DNA of 64,000 nucleotides from Candidatus Uhrbacteria bacterium (GCA_016222815.1 JACRQE010000006.1:62001-126000); one strand, 5' to 3'. Numbered from the stretch's first letter, positions 32,070-40,967 are shown. The notes: generated by a model from the letters alone, not told the origin. Translations and numbers: made by a program.

Positions 32070-33641
32070 ATGCCAAAGCCTGAAGTGTTCAATCCTTTCA
32101 GTCCGAGAGAGAGTGTGATGGAAAAGTTGAGGCGTCAGAAAAATCTGGTCGTTTTCGGGATTGCGACTGCTTTCGCGGGCGGGCAGATCCCCATGCACCG
32201 CGATATGGTGTTCGAGCACGGTGAAAGGCGTGTCGAGACGCAGGAAGCTCCGCCGCAGTTGGATACCACGCCCACGGTCAAGTCCATCCGAGGGAAATTG
32301 AGGATTGAGATGCCGGCTTCGCCGCTGCTGTCGGACGAGATGTCGGCTGTGCCGCAGGAGTATGCCCGGAATTTCGACCATGCCAAGTCCATGGATCAGT
32401 ATTCTTATGACAACATGGTGGCGCATACGGAGCAGGAGATTCGCAAGGATATGGCCACGCATTTTTACGGCCTCTCGTACCAACAGAATCCGGGGCAGAA
32501 TCCGGCGCCGCTCCATGATGTGAGGATAACAGCCATTCATATCACAGGCATGTCCTCGCCTGAAGCCTATCGTTTCGAATCGCCGACGCATCAGTCGACC
32601 AAGCCCGGGGAAGTCGAGGAAGCCAACGTTGAGCTGGCCGGCGATCGTGGCGAGCAGGTAGCCGAGGACATGAAGCAGGTCGGAGTTATCAAGAAACTCA
32701 ATCAGGCAGGCATGGGAGCGGATGAGAGCGTCCTGGCAGAGGCGGCGCGGACAATAAAAGCCGAAGAAGTCCAGTTCAGCGAGGCTGAAGTGCAACAACT
32801 CAACAAGATCGCGGAGAAATATCCGTTCTACGCCAAAGGCATGGACCAGTATCGCGCCATCGCGCTCTTGGTCGAAGCGTACAACACAGGACATGTCAAA
32901 GATGCCGGAGACCGCAAGGAGCTGGACCAGATAGTCGGCTCGAAGCGCCGCGTGGATATCGTCATCGAGTACGAAGCCCAGGCTCCGGAGAAGATCGAAG
33001 TGCCGGTGCCGCTTTTGGCGATGGACCCGGTACCTCCATTGCCGCCGGACAAGAAAGTCACGGAGACCAAAAAAGTCACGCGTCGCTTGCTCGAGAATTA
33101 CGACCCAAACCAGACTCCGGCGCAAGTGCGGCAAATCGATCCGCCCGAACCGAGCGACCCGAAATACGATTGGATGGTGTGGCAGACGTATGTCAAAGAC
33201 CTGTCGCAGTTTTTCAACAAGGAACAGACCATCCAGCGCGGCTGCGATTACGTCCAGCTGACCCACGACATGTACCGCGATTACGACCGCTTCAAGACCA
33301 ACAAGGACCGCACCGATTACCTGGCCACCAAAATCCTCGAAGCCTGGATGAAACATGACCGCGCCGCCCGGAATGAGGCAGGGGAGTACGATAACAACAA
33401 CGGCCTGGACCACCTCAACGACCCGGAACAGATCCGCTGGGCCAAGATCCACGCCACCGCGCTCCTGGATTTGGTGAACCGCAAGCTCAAGAACGACAAA
33501 GCCTTCGACACCGTTGACCAGGTCCGCTCCCGCGAACGCATCCAATTCAGCTCAAGGGATGGTTTGAGGATGGAATATACGAGGCTTTTGACGGCGAGGA
33601 CGGAAGAGATAAGGAAGAAATATCCGATGGGGGAAGGGTAG
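32070..33641 (+). CDS. Hypothetical 523-residue protein
   Basis: Translation starts at the ATG at 32070 (MPKPEVFNPFSPRESVMEKL); the longer track ORF begins inside repeat B. A TATACT box lies 26 bases before the start. One weakly hydrophobic segment (LVVFGIATAFAGGQIPM, residues about 25-42) could be a membrane anchor. The middle (residues about 200-310) with ELDQIVGSKRRVDIVIEYEA faintly recalls OmpA-like peptidoglycan-binding domains, but the match is too weak to claim. The C-terminal third is charged and helical with many aromatic residues (FFNKEQTIQRGCDYVQLTH). The function is unknown. Confidence 0.7.
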   Translation: MPKPEVFNPFSPRESVMEKLRRQKNLVVFGIATAFAGGQIPMHRDMVFEHGERRVETQEAPPQLDTTPTVKSIRGKLRIEMPASPLLSDEMSAVPQEYARNFDHAKSMDQYSYDNMVAHTEQEIRKDMATHFYGLSYQQNPGQNPAPLHDVRITAIHITGMSSPEAYRFESPTHQSTKPGEVEEANVELAGDRGEQVAEDMKQVGVIKKLNQAGMGADESVLAEAARTIKAEEVQFSEAEVQQLNKIAEKYPFYAKGMDQYRAIALLVEAYNTGHVKDAGDRKELDQIVGSKRRVDIVIEYEAQAPEKIEVPVPLLAMDPVPPLPPDKKVTETKKVTRRLLENYDPNQTPAQVRQIDPPEPSDPKYDWMVWQTYVKDLSQFFNKEQTIQRGCDYVQLTHDMYRDYDRFKTNKDRTDYLATKILEAWMKHDRAARNEAGEYDNNNGLDHLNDPEQIRWAKIHATALLDLVNRKLKNDKAFDTVDQVRSRERIQFSSRDGLRMEYTRLLTARTEEIRKKYPMGEG

Positions 33642-33763
33642 GGATATTGATGGTTATACCGTCGTGTTTTGATTTTGGCTGTTGATAACTTTTAGTTTAG
33701 ATCTAATTCTAGATCATATTTTGATGTGTTGTTGTATGTTGTGCTAAAAAATACAATATATCA

Positions 33764-34195
33764 ATGCAATCAAATAAAGAGGTTGGTAGAAAGGGAGAGC
33801 TTGGAGTTATCCACTTGGTGACTTGTCCGAACTGTAACAAGAAACTAAATACGCTACCTCCGAATTACCCACTATTCGATGTTCAATGCTCTGGGTGTTC
33901 GTTTCGAGCGCAGATTAAAACAAATCAATGCAAACCAAAATCCGAAGTTTTTGGAGCAGGTTGGGAAATAATGGAAAAGGTTTTAAAGTCTGGATACCTA
34001 GCTCCACCGTTAATTGTAAATTTTATTTGGGAGTCTGAGGGTAAAGGCAGACAGGAGATCCGTTTTTATCCTTTTGTACCAAGAACGCATTTTAGGAAGC
34101 GTCAGTTGTCAAAAGAAGCACGGAGAGCGAATTATAAAATGTTTAATTATTTTGGATTAGATAAAGTACCGCATTTTGTTTTGTATCAGAAGTAG
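33764..34195 (+). CDS. Minimal DpnI-like restriction endonuclease domain with zinc ribbon
   Basis: A 143-residue protein in visibly AT-rich DNA. CPNC (21-24) and CSGC (42-45) form a zinc ribbon; between and after them P-L-F-D39 and Q50-I-K52 give a PD-(D/E)xK-type site in the order seen in DpnI (PVADFYCNHCSEEFELKSK), with Gln in place of Glu. Further matches are LIVNFIW, the SKEARRANY basic helix and LDKVPHFVLYQ, equivalent to the TARRAGW...VPSKGRIFLV end of the DpnI catalytic domain. The winged-helix domain that helps DpnI read methylated GATC is absent. No methylase is adjacent. It faces a NERD gene. Confidence 0.65.
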   Translation: MQSNKEVGRKGELGVIHLVTCPNCNKKLNTLPPNYPLFDVQCSGCSFRAQIKTNQCKPKSEVFGAGWEIMEKVLKSGYLAPPLIVNFIWESEGKGRQEIRFYPFVPRTHFRKRQLSKEARRANYKMFNYFGLDKVPHFVLYQK

Positions 34196-34208
34196 CAATT
34201 AATTTCAT

Positions 34209-34949
34209 TTATTTTTGCGTGAACTGTCCTAAAAAAGTCGTAATATTTTTTATTTCTGCTTGACTTAAGCAGTTACCTTTTTGACCAAGCAGCGCACAGT
34301 TTACATATTCGCAACCAACGGCAAGTGTTTTTTCACCGGATTGGCACATCTGGAATTTATTGTAGTTACGATTATTACCCGCATAAACTAATAAAGTATT
34401 TACATAATTGTGCGAGAATTTGTATTTTAATTTATTGTTAATCAATCCTGCCCCATGTCGCACCTGACATCCGTCATTTTTTTTATTGAGTATCAACGTA
34501 CCCAATTTTGTATAATTTTTTACCTCAATTGCCGTAATTCCGTTGTGACCAATAACAACAAAATCAATATTTTCTGTTTCTGCCTTTTGCGTTGGTGCAT
34601 TAGACTCTTTTTCGAATACAATATTTTTTAGTATTTTAAATTCTGGTTCAAGTTTCCTTATTTGTTTATATACTTCGTCTTCGCCCCGCTCTCCTTGGAT
34701 GTAGTTTGTTTTAATTTGTAATATTTCAAGCAGATCTTTATTGCCACCTGTTAAAAGCCACAGAGCAGGGAGAATTGAAATAAATAGACCAAATCCTTGA
34801 AACCATAAATTATTTTTTAATAATGGTTGGTAACTCCACAATTGGTGCTGCATTAAAGCGATGAGACCAACTGTGATCAATAACGCTAAGTACGTGCCCC
34901 CAAGAACATATTGGATTGTTCTGATTTTTTGTTTTGTATAACGCTTCAT
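34209..34949 (-). CDS. NERD-domain (nuclease-related) membrane protein
   Basis: A 246-residue protein with two N-terminal membrane helices (residues about 15-33 and 48-67) and a NERD domain (PF08378): GERGEDEVYKQIRKLEPEFKI, ENIDFVVIGHNGITAIEVKN. The D...E-x-K triad of a PD-(D/E)xK fold is present (IDFVV, IEVKN). NERD proteins are linked to DNA processing or defence. The gene is AT-rich like its convergent neighbour at 33764 and differs from flanking genes, which suggests a recently acquired two-gene island. Confidence 0.8.
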   Translation of the reverse strand: MKRYTKQKIRTIQYVLGGTYLALLITVGLIALMQHQLWSYQPLLKNNLWFQGFGLFISILPALWLLTGGNKDLLEILQIKTNYIQGERGEDEVYKQIRKLEPEFKILKNIVFEKESNAPTQKAETENIDFVVIGHNGITAIEVKNYTKLGTLILNKKNDGCQVRHGAGLINNKLKYKFSHNYVNTLLVYAGNNRNYNKFQMCQSGEKTLAVGCEYVNCALLGQKGNCLSQAEIKNITTFLGQFTQK

Positions 34950-35030
34950 TAATTCTAATTATTACACTTAATGTTTGACTTGAGCCCTTTGCTAACCGCG
35001 AGTATCATATGGGCATATATTCATAACCAT

Positions 35031-36185
35031 ATGAGAAAAATCTTTTCTGGTCTGCTCATGGCGGTCGGTTTGTTGGGGTTTGCGGTTCCGTCTTATGCGG
35101 CGACGTTCGTCACGGGCGAGGAAGTCACTCTGCCCAAGAATGAGGTCGTGGTTGACGACGTTTATGCTTTTGGCCCTAGTCCGGTCATTGCCAGCGATAT
35201 CCAGGGTGATCTGATCACGGCTGGCGGGAACGTGATGATCACGGGAAATGTGTCGCAGGACGTGGACGCGGCGGGCGGTACGATCAATATCCTGGGGTCT
35301 GTGGGCGATGACCTGCGGGTCGCGGGCGGTAACGTGACGATTCACGGCATTGTCAACGGCGATTTGCTGGTGGCGGGCGGGATGGTCCAGCTATTGCCGG
35401 GCGCGGTGATTAAAGGTTCGGTATATGGCGCAGGCGGCATGGTGACGCTCGACGGTGACGTGGAAGGCGGCATCAAACTTTTCGCCGGCACAGCCAACCT
35501 GAACGGCAGCGTGCTCGGGCCTGTGGACGTGACGGCTGACGAAAAAGTGAATTTCGGCAAGATGGCCAAGTTCGCCCAGGGCGTGACGTATGCTTCGCCG
35601 AGCGTGAGCGATGAACAAACCGGAGCGTCTTTCGCGGCCGGGGTCCAACACAAACAGATCGAAAGCCGGGAAGCGGCGCGCGAGGCCATGAAGCCGGATT
35701 GGGGCAGGATGTTTGCCGCTGGGTTCATGTGGTTCCTGGTGCGTACAGGCGCAATGCTCCTGGCCGCGCTCTTGGCGCTCAAATTCATGCGCCGCGGCCT
35801 GGAGGATCTGACCATCAAGACCAGCGAGAACTTCGGCAGCCGTCTGCTCTGGGGTTTTGCTGTCCTGATCGCGGCGCCGATCGCGGGTATCGTGCTCTTT
35901 GTGAGCGTGTTCGGTTCACTTTTGGGAGCGTTGCTCTTCGCGGTCTACTCGCTGCTCATCGTGGTAGCCAAAATCGCGGCTGGTCCGTTGGTCGCGGTGT
36001 TGCTCATGAAACTTTTCAAAGGACAAAAGAAACCGGCACTGGATTGGGTCTGGGTGCTGCTGGGCGTGGTTGTCTATCAACTCTTGTGGGCCATCCCGGT
36101 CATCGGCTGGTTCGCGGCGGCACTCGTCTTCCTGGCCATATTCGGCTCAATCGTGATGGAAGCAAAGGAGAGGGTGAAGATTTAA
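35031..36185 (+). CDS. Secreted bactofilin-like repeat and polytopic membrane protein
   Basis: A 384-residue protein from the ATG at 35031 (MRKIFSGLLMAVGLLGFAVP, signal peptide ending near SYAA); the track ORF start at 34971 is not supported, and a TATATT box lies nine bases before this ATG. Residues about 40-170 are a beta-helix with short repeats (GDLITAGGNVMITGNVSQDV, GSVGDDLRVAGGNVTIHGIV), as in polymer-forming bactofilin-like domains but outside the cell. The C-terminal part has about five membrane helices. Possibly an envelope scaffold; the function is unknown. Confidence 0.7.
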   Translation: MRKIFSGLLMAVGLLGFAVPSYAATFVTGEEVTLPKNEVVVDDVYAFGPSPVIASDIQGDLITAGGNVMITGNVSQDVDAAGGTINILGSVGDDLRVAGGNVTIHGIVNGDLLVAGGMVQLLPGAVIKGSVYGAGGMVTLDGDVEGGIKLFAGTANLNGSVLGPVDVTADEKVNFGKMAKFAQGVTYASPSVSDEQTGASFAAGVQHKQIESREAAREAMKPDWGRMFAAGFMWFLVRTGAMLLAALLALKFMRRGLEDLTIKTSENFGSRLLWGFAVLIAAPIAGIVLFVSVFGSLLGALLFAVYSLLIVVAKIAAGPLVAVLLMKLFKGQKKPALDWVWVLLGVVVYQLLWAIPVIGWFAAALVFLAIFGSIVMEAKERVKI

Positions 36186-36186
36186 G

Positions 36187-36244
36187 AGACCTCTCGACTG
36201 CGCTCGAGATGACAAAGAGGCTGCCCGAATCGGGCAGTCTCTTT
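36187..36244. terminator. Repeat fragment and 14-bp terminator after the 35031 gene
   Basis: CCTCTCGACTGCGCTCGAGATGACA (edges as in the palindrome family) is followed by AAAGAGGCTGCCCG AAT CGGGCAGTCTCTTT, a 14-bp stem with one G-T pair. Confidence 0.75.
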
Positions 36245-36284
36245 ACTTTACTCCATCCTTCATCTCCATTAAGCTGTTTTCATT

Positions 36285-37130
36285 ATGCAGATTGAAGTCG
36301 CGGAGCAGAAAATACTGCTTCTCAAGGATAAGCTGACGGCTGAGGAAGCCAAGGAAAAAGCCTGGGCCAAGAAAGTCAGCGCGTTCGACGCCATCAGCAA
36401 GGTCGCGAGTTTTTTGTCCAAGCCGAAAGATGATGATTTTGAAGTGACGTACAGCGAACATCGGTACGAGCCGTTTTGGCATGTGGCGGCCAAGGCGCGA
36501 TATGTGTACACGCGGAGCGCGATTTACCAGGTTCCGGTGGCCAAGAAGGAAGTGCGGACCGTGACCATCCATGAGACCAAATACGACGTGGCTGACGGGC
36601 AGATCAAGCTGCCGGTCATTGAGCATTGCCTGCAGGAAGAGAAGGAAGAGAACCTGACCAACGGGGTGAGCGGAAAGATAGATGCGGGACTCAAACAATA
36701 TCTTGAGATGACGCCGTACGAAGTGGCGGGCGAGCTCAAGGACGAAGTCGCAGCGGATTCGATTTTAGTCCCGCCGCAAGCGCGCGTGTCGGCCATCATG
36801 CGGGACGCGCTGGCCAAGATGATAAAAGGCATCCAGGCCGACACCATCCTGGAGGAACAGGTGGAGGTCACGCATGTGGACCTGTATTATCGCCCGGTGT
36901 ACGCCTATAAATTTTTGTGGAAATCGAAACAGAAAGAGGCGATATTGGAAGTCGACGGGCTGACAGGGGAGTGTACGGCAGGCAGCCGCATCTTCAAGGA
37001 ATATTTCGGCAAAGTCCTGGAGCGCGACTTCCTGTTCGACGTGGGCGCTGACGCAGTCGGCATGTTCGTGCCGGGCGGCAGCATCGCGGTCAAGGCGGCC
37101 AAGAAGATGATGGATGCGAGGAAAAATTGA
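36285..37130 (+). CDS. Hypothetical 281-residue protein
   Basis: No recognised family. The N-terminus is a charged helix (QIEVAEQKILLLKDKLTAEE), the middle has beta-like segments with a REARVY-type pattern (FEVTYSEHRYEPFWHVAAKA, TRSAIYQVPVAKKEVRTVTI), and residues about 190-235 repeat the theme (VDLYYRPVYAYKFLWKSKQK). A glycine-rich, weakly hydrophobic stretch (GADAVGMFVPGGSIAVKAAK) ends the protein. The duplicated 'YRPVYA/YEPFWH' segments suggest an internal repeat. It sits convergent to the HExxH gene one base away. Confidence 0.72.
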   Translation: MQIEVAEQKILLLKDKLTAEEAKEKAWAKKVSAFDAISKVASFLSKPKDDDFEVTYSEHRYEPFWHVAAKARYVYTRSAIYQVPVAKKEVRTVTIHETKYDVADGQIKLPVIEHCLQEEKEENLTNGVSGKIDAGLKQYLEMTPYEVAGELKDEVAADSILVPPQARVSAIMRDALAKMIKGIQADTILEEQVEVTHVDLYYRPVYAYKFLWKSKQKEAILEVDGLTGECTAGSRIFKEYFGKVLERDFLFDVGADAVGMFVPGGSIAVKAAKKMMDARKN

Positions 37131-37131
37131 A

Positions 37132-39099
37132 CTAGATAGAGGAAAACGGCTGTTCGGGTGGTAGACCGCCGATTTTTTCCTGTCCGGCTGCTTTGCGGAT
37201 CGCCAGCCATTCTTTTTCTTCGGCAACGGTCTCGTCGATGGCCGTTTGCAGTTGATGGCTCAATCCTAGCGTGTAGAAGAGGGTCCAATCCAATTTTTCG
37301 CGCCATTCCTCGATGAGCCTGACGGACATGTTCTGGCGCAGGTCCTGGCCGAGGAAATTGATATCGAAGTATGATCTCACGGCCATGATCCATGAGGCTT
37401 GTTCCGCCGCGGTCAGCTCCGGGAAGATTTGGGTCAATGGCTTGAAATTCTCGTAGATGCTGTTTTGGGCGAGATTGTAGAAAAATTTGTAGGGTATCCG
37501 ATTCTTGATATCCGTTGTTTCAGGCGTGCGGCCTATCAGCTTCTCGATTTCGGTAAACCGTTTGAGGATCAAACGCATCTCGGAGATTTCGACCTCTCCG
37601 TCATCCCCAACCAGCATATTGGCAATCTCGTAGGGTGCCAGGCTGCGGATGCATCGGCCGACTGTCTGCTGGTCTTGGGGGAAAAGTTTTTTCGGTATAT
37701 CGGCCGCCGTGAGACCCTTTTTGATGTCTTTGCCGACCAGTCTGGCGAAACGAACCGATTCCTCCGCTTCCTGGCAGTCTTTTTTGTCGAACATCTCCTG
37801 CAAGAGTTTGGGCAAGTGTGTGTATTGGCTCGGCCTCAGCATCAGGCAGAGGTTGATCAGGGCGTCGTGGGCACGCACGCTCTCGGGGAGCCTCTGGGCG
37901 ACGGCGAATGCCGTGTTCAGGTTTTCGGCGATCTCCAGGAACCTGGTTTGGAGGCGAACGGAAAAAGAGTCGAGGAAGTCGCGGACGTCAGGATCCAATT
38001 CATCTAGGGCGATCTGTTCGGCCTTGGCCACGAAGTCGCGGACGGTTTGGCCGGCAGTGGCAAAACTTTCAGCTGCGACAAAGCCTTGTTCGGCCGGGTT
38101 GAGACTGATTTCCTGTTCAGGCATCAGCCCAAAATCAGATTTTTCCGCGATCTCGAGTTCGGCCAAGATCTCTTCTTTGAGGTTATCGAGGCAATCGGTG
38201 GGGGAAAGCTTGAAGAGCCGCCTTTTTTCATGCTCGTGGTACGGTTCATGCCCGGGTTGTTGGCTGCGTTCGTAATAGGAAAGCGCGTTGAGCATGTAGT
38301 CCTCCAGACCGAAAAACCTTCCGTCCAAAAGATTGTGGACGCTCTCGTGCTGTTTGGTCGCCTTGGGATCGGGGCCAGAAGCATCGACCAGACTGAACGG
38401 CGATCGCTTGTAGTGGACGCCTTGGGAGGAATTGCCCCGCAGCTTGTTGTAGCGTTCGAATGCCTCACCTGACAGGATGAACGTGATTTCGAAGGGACCA
38501 TATTCGACCGATGAGATGTCGCTTCGTTTGAACGTCGGTTCGTAGCCGGCGGGTTCAGTTTGGGGATCTATCCGGTCATTCAAAGCCCGGAGGGCTTTTT
38601 TTGGGCTGCGCTTGAGTCGTGCGACCAGCGGGGCTTTGGCGCGAAGGTTTTCCAGGATCGAGTGGATGTTATCCAGCAGGATGATGTCTGGTTTCTTGAG
38701 TAACGGGTCAAGCTCCGATTCCAGGGCGAACAAACGCTCCTCGATATCGCTTAACCGATCGGTCAATTCAAGATACTGGGCATTGTCCGCGGTGTCTGCG
38801 AGCTGTTCTTGAAGCACGGCATTTTGTCTGATCAGAAAGTCGGTTTCCGAGCTAAGGTCCTCGGATGTTTCCCATTCGGCGAACGATTCGGGACTTACGT
38901 TGTTTTTGACCTGGAGCCAGATGTCATCCAATTCGGCGTTGATTCTGGCCAGGTTGGCGTTATTGGGGATGCTCTCGATTCTTTTACGGACATCTTGCAA
39001 CACGGTTTCGTGCCGCTTGATGGTTTCGATCATCGAGAATCTGCGCTCCTTAAGGCTGCGGCCATGTTCCGGCTGATCGAATAGGAGGTTCCGTTCCAT
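37132..39099 (-). CDS. Large protein with HExxH motif, possible metallopeptidase
   Basis: A 655-residue protein from the ATG at 39099 (MERNLLFDQPEHGRSLKERR). The start is fixed by a TTGCCC-17-TACACT promoter ending six bases before it, inside the longer track ORF. The N-terminal 180 residues look coiled-coil (QEQLADTADNAQYLELTDRL, EERLFALESELDPLL). Near residue 250 lies TKQHESVHNLLDG, an HExxH zinc-site candidate, with EEILAELE about 60 residues later as a possible third ligand. No signal peptide is seen. No named family is recognised, so peptidase activity is only a hypothesis. Confidence 0.62.
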   Translation of the reverse strand: MERNLLFDQPEHGRSLKERRFSMIETIKRHETVLQDVRKRIESIPNNANLARINAELDDIWLQVKNNVSPESFAEWETSEDLSSETDFLIRQNAVLQEQLADTADNAQYLELTDRLSDIEERLFALESELDPLLKKPDIILLDNIHSILENLRAKAPLVARLKRSPKKALRALNDRIDPQTEPAGYEPTFKRSDISSVEYGPFEITFILSGEAFERYNKLRGNSSQGVHYKRSPFSLVDASGPDPKATKQHESVHNLLDGRFFGLEDYMLNALSYYERSQQPGHEPYHEHEKRRLFKLSPTDCLDNLKEEILAELEIAEKSDFGLMPEQEISLNPAEQGFVAAESFATAGQTVRDFVAKAEQIALDELDPDVRDFLDSFSVRLQTRFLEIAENLNTAFAVAQRLPESVRAHDALINLCLMLRPSQYTHLPKLLQEMFDKKDCQEAEESVRFARLVGKDIKKGLTAADIPKKLFPQDQQTVGRCIRSLAPYEIANMLVGDDGEVEISEMRLILKRFTEIEKLIGRTPETTDIKNRIPYKFFYNLAQNSIYENFKPLTQIFPELTAAEQASWIMAVRSYFDINFLGQDLRQNMSVRLIEEWREKLDWTLFYTLGLSHQLQTAIDETVAEEKEWLAIRKAAGQEKIGGLPPEQPFSSI

Positions 39100-39105
39100 G
39101 GACGC

Positions 39106-39173
39106 AGTGTAGTTTATGGGCGGGTCTCGGGCAATGCTCGAGAGTTGTCTTCGGCGCTCCGTTACGCTACCAT
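39106..39173. promoter_or_regulatory. Two divergent leaderless promoters (39099 minus, 39181 plus)
   Basis: Minus: TTGCCC (39134-39129), 17 bases, TACACT (39111-39106), ATG six bases later. Plus: TTGTCT (39145-39150), 17 bases, TACCAT (39168-39173), ATG seven bases later. Each predicted start of transcription falls on or next to the ATG. Confidence 0.65.
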
Positions 39174-39180
39174 CTTCGCC

Positions 39181-39876
39181 ATGTTCCACATCGAAGACGT
39201 GCTCCAGCTTAAGGACCGGGAAGACGTGAGGCACATCACCCGCAGGCATGTATTGACCATGTTCCCGGGGTTGGTCTTGGCGTTGATCCTGATAGTCATT
39301 CCGTTTTTCCTGATGTTCCCGCTGTTCACCTGGGGCATCCCGGGCGTCATCCTGTTTTTTTCGGCCGTGCTCATCGGAATCGTGGTCGCGATCAGGACAT
39401 TACTCCTGTGGGACGCGGATATCCTCATCGTCACGACATTCAGGCTGGTGGATGTGGACCAGCGCGGCATCTTCACGCGTATAGTGTCAGAGGCTCCGCT
39501 CGAGGCGGTCCAGGACGTTTCGTGGAGCAGGTCCGGGATCCTCCAGACCCTGTTCCGCATGGGCAGCCTCAAAGTCCAGACGGCGGGGGCCACGGCCAAC
39601 ATCGAGGCCAAATCCATCCCGCATCCGGACGCGGTGCATGAATTGATAAACGACTTGAGACACTTGTCGCCGGGCAAGAAAGCGGAGAGTGCGGCCGCTC
39701 CGGTCGTGCCGTCAGCCGCGACTCCGGCCGTGAAAGGCGAGAAGCTCAAGACCATCTGCGCCATGCTCGAAAAATATTCGGAAGAGGAATTGGAGCGCAT
39801 CGAGACCATCCTCAAAGCGCGCGAGAGATCGTCTATCGCAGACGCTTTCCTGAAAGACGAGGACGCGGAAAAGTGA
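39181..39876 (+). CDS. PH-domain (bPH_2/YdbS-type) membrane protein
   Basis: A 231-residue protein; the ATG at 39181 (MFHIEDVLQLKDREDVRHIT) follows a leaderless promoter, so the track start at 39145 is too early. Two membrane helices lie at residues about 28-48 and 52-76, then the bacterial PH-like domain: LLLWDADILIVTTFRLVDVD, QRGIFTRIVSEAPLEAVQDV, GSLKVQTAGA. The C-terminal tail is charged and helical. The FtsB-like gene follows after 12 bases, so a role at the envelope or division site is possible but unproven. Confidence 0.75.
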   Translation: MFHIEDVLQLKDREDVRHITRRHVLTMFPGLVLALILIVIPFFLMFPLFTWGIPGVILFFSAVLIGIVVAIRTLLLWDADILIVTTFRLVDVDQRGIFTRIVSEAPLEAVQDVSWSRSGILQTLFRMGSLKVQTAGATANIEAKSIPHPDAVHELINDLRHLSPGKKAESAAAPVVPSAATPAVKGEKLKTICAMLEKYSEEELERIETILKARERSSIADAFLKDEDAEK

Positions 39877-39888
39877 TAAGCTCGAAAT

Positions 39889-40305
39889 ATGAGGAGGACG
39901 ACTGGCGAGGATAATCCATTCTGGAAAAAGCTGATCCGCTGGCCGGCTTTTTTGGTGGCAAACCTGGCGCTCTTCCTGCTCATCGGAGTATCCACGGTGC
40001 GCGAGACTTACCGAGGCTACACGGTGGATCGTGAGATAAAAGCGTTGGAAGCGCAGGCTGAAGCGTTAGAGGGCCAAAAGATGAAGCTGACCCAGTTGAC
40101 CCAAGCCGCGGCTTCACCGGAGAAGACCGAGTTGGAAGCGCGTTCCAGGCTGGGTTGGAAAAAGGATGGGGAAAAAGTTTTTGTCTTGACCGGCTACCAA
40201 CCGGCTGATAAACCTGCGGAAGCTTCGGTCTTCGCGGCGCCGCAAGTCCTGCCGCCGTCGAACCCTGAACTGTGGTTTGCATACTTCTTTAAGCCTGAAA
40301 AATAA
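39889..40305 (+). CDS. FtsB/DivIC-like septum formation protein
   Basis: A 138-residue bitopic protein: a short cytoplasmic N-terminus, one membrane helix (residues about 17-37, WPAFLVANLALFLLIGVSTV), a coiled coil (REIKALEAQAEALEGQKMKL) and the conserved ELEARSRLGWKKDGEKVFVL region of FtsB/DivIC (PF04977). FtsB joins FtsL and FtsQ at the division site and activates septal cell-wall synthesis. The FtsE/FtsX genes lie 7 kb away. It is part of a small run with the PH-domain and SurA-N-like proteins. Confidence 0.8.
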   Translation: MRRTTGEDNPFWKKLIRWPAFLVANLALFLLIGVSTVRETYRGYTVDREIKALEAQAEALEGQKMKLTQLTQAAASPEKTELEARSRLGWKKDGEKVFVLTGYQPADKPAEASVFAAPQVLPPSNPELWFAYFFKPEK

Positions 40306-40326
40306 AGTCTTCTTCCACCGATATCT

Positions 40327-40953
40327 ATGATGAACAAGAACGAACAGAACAAGCCTAAGTTGGTCCTGGCGGGACTGGGGGTGTTAATAGTCTTGGAGCT
40401 TTTGGCGGCCTGGATGGTCGTGGCTGTGTACGTCAGGCGCGACGACGGTTTGCTCGTGAGGCGGACGGCGGGATTCTTGCCCGTGGCCAGGGTCGGGTCA
40501 TATTCGGTCAATTATAACCAGTTCGTCTTTACCCGCGACGCCATTAAACATTTCTTGAACTCACCCACGGTCAAATCGGCAGGCCAGGCACAGCCCATGA
40601 CCCCGCTCATCGAAAAGAGCGCTTACGAGCGCCTGTTGCGCGAAGCTGCAGTCAAGGAACTGGCGGTGGAACGCAAAGTCCAGGTCACGGATGGGGACGT
40701 GGACAAGGCGTATGGCGAATTCCTGGTCCAGGCGAGTTCGAGCGTGCCGGATGTCTCGAAGTACATCAGGGAAACCTTCGATTGGGATGAGAAGGAGTAC
40801 CGGGCTAACGTGGTCAGGCCGCAGCTCATGGAAGAGAAGCTGGTGGCAACTTACGCCACGGATACGGACCCGACAGCCCAGTTCGAGACATATCTGGCAG
40901 AGCGGCTGCAGAAGCCGGACGTGAAGCGCTATCTCAAGTTCCCCACGAATTGA
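40327..40953 (+). CDS. Membrane-anchored SurA-N-like chaperone domain protein
   Basis: A 208-residue protein with an N-terminal anchor helix (residues about 11-32) and an outer domain with VARVGSYSVNYNQFVFTRDA, SAYERLLREAAVKELAVERK and VTDGDVDKAYGEFLVQ, the helical SurA N-terminal chaperone pattern in which a parvulin PPIase domain would normally follow. No PPIase domain is present. It may hold unfolded secreted proteins. A bulged-hairpin terminator follows. Confidence 0.68.
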   Translation: MMNKNEQNKPKLVLAGLGVLIVLELLAAWMVVAVYVRRDDGLLVRRTAGFLPVARVGSYSVNYNQFVFTRDAIKHFLNSPTVKSAGQAQPMTPLIEKSAYERLLREAAVKELAVERKVQVTDGDVDKAYGEFLVQASSSVPDVSKYIRETFDWDEKEYRANVVRPQLMEEKLVATYATDTDPTAQFETYLAERLQKPDVKRYLKFPTN

Positions 40954-40967
40954 TTTTCGAAAGCCAT

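Noticed and set aside
32700-33010. OmpA-like peptidoglycan-binding domain in the 32070 protein
   Set aside because: Only the SKRRVDIVIEY stretch is reminiscent; the Asp/Arg ligands of the domain could not be placed.
32058-33545. 495-residue minus-strand ORF
   Set aside because: Shadow of 32070..33641; no motif, no promoter, and composition typical of an antisense frame in GC-rich DNA.
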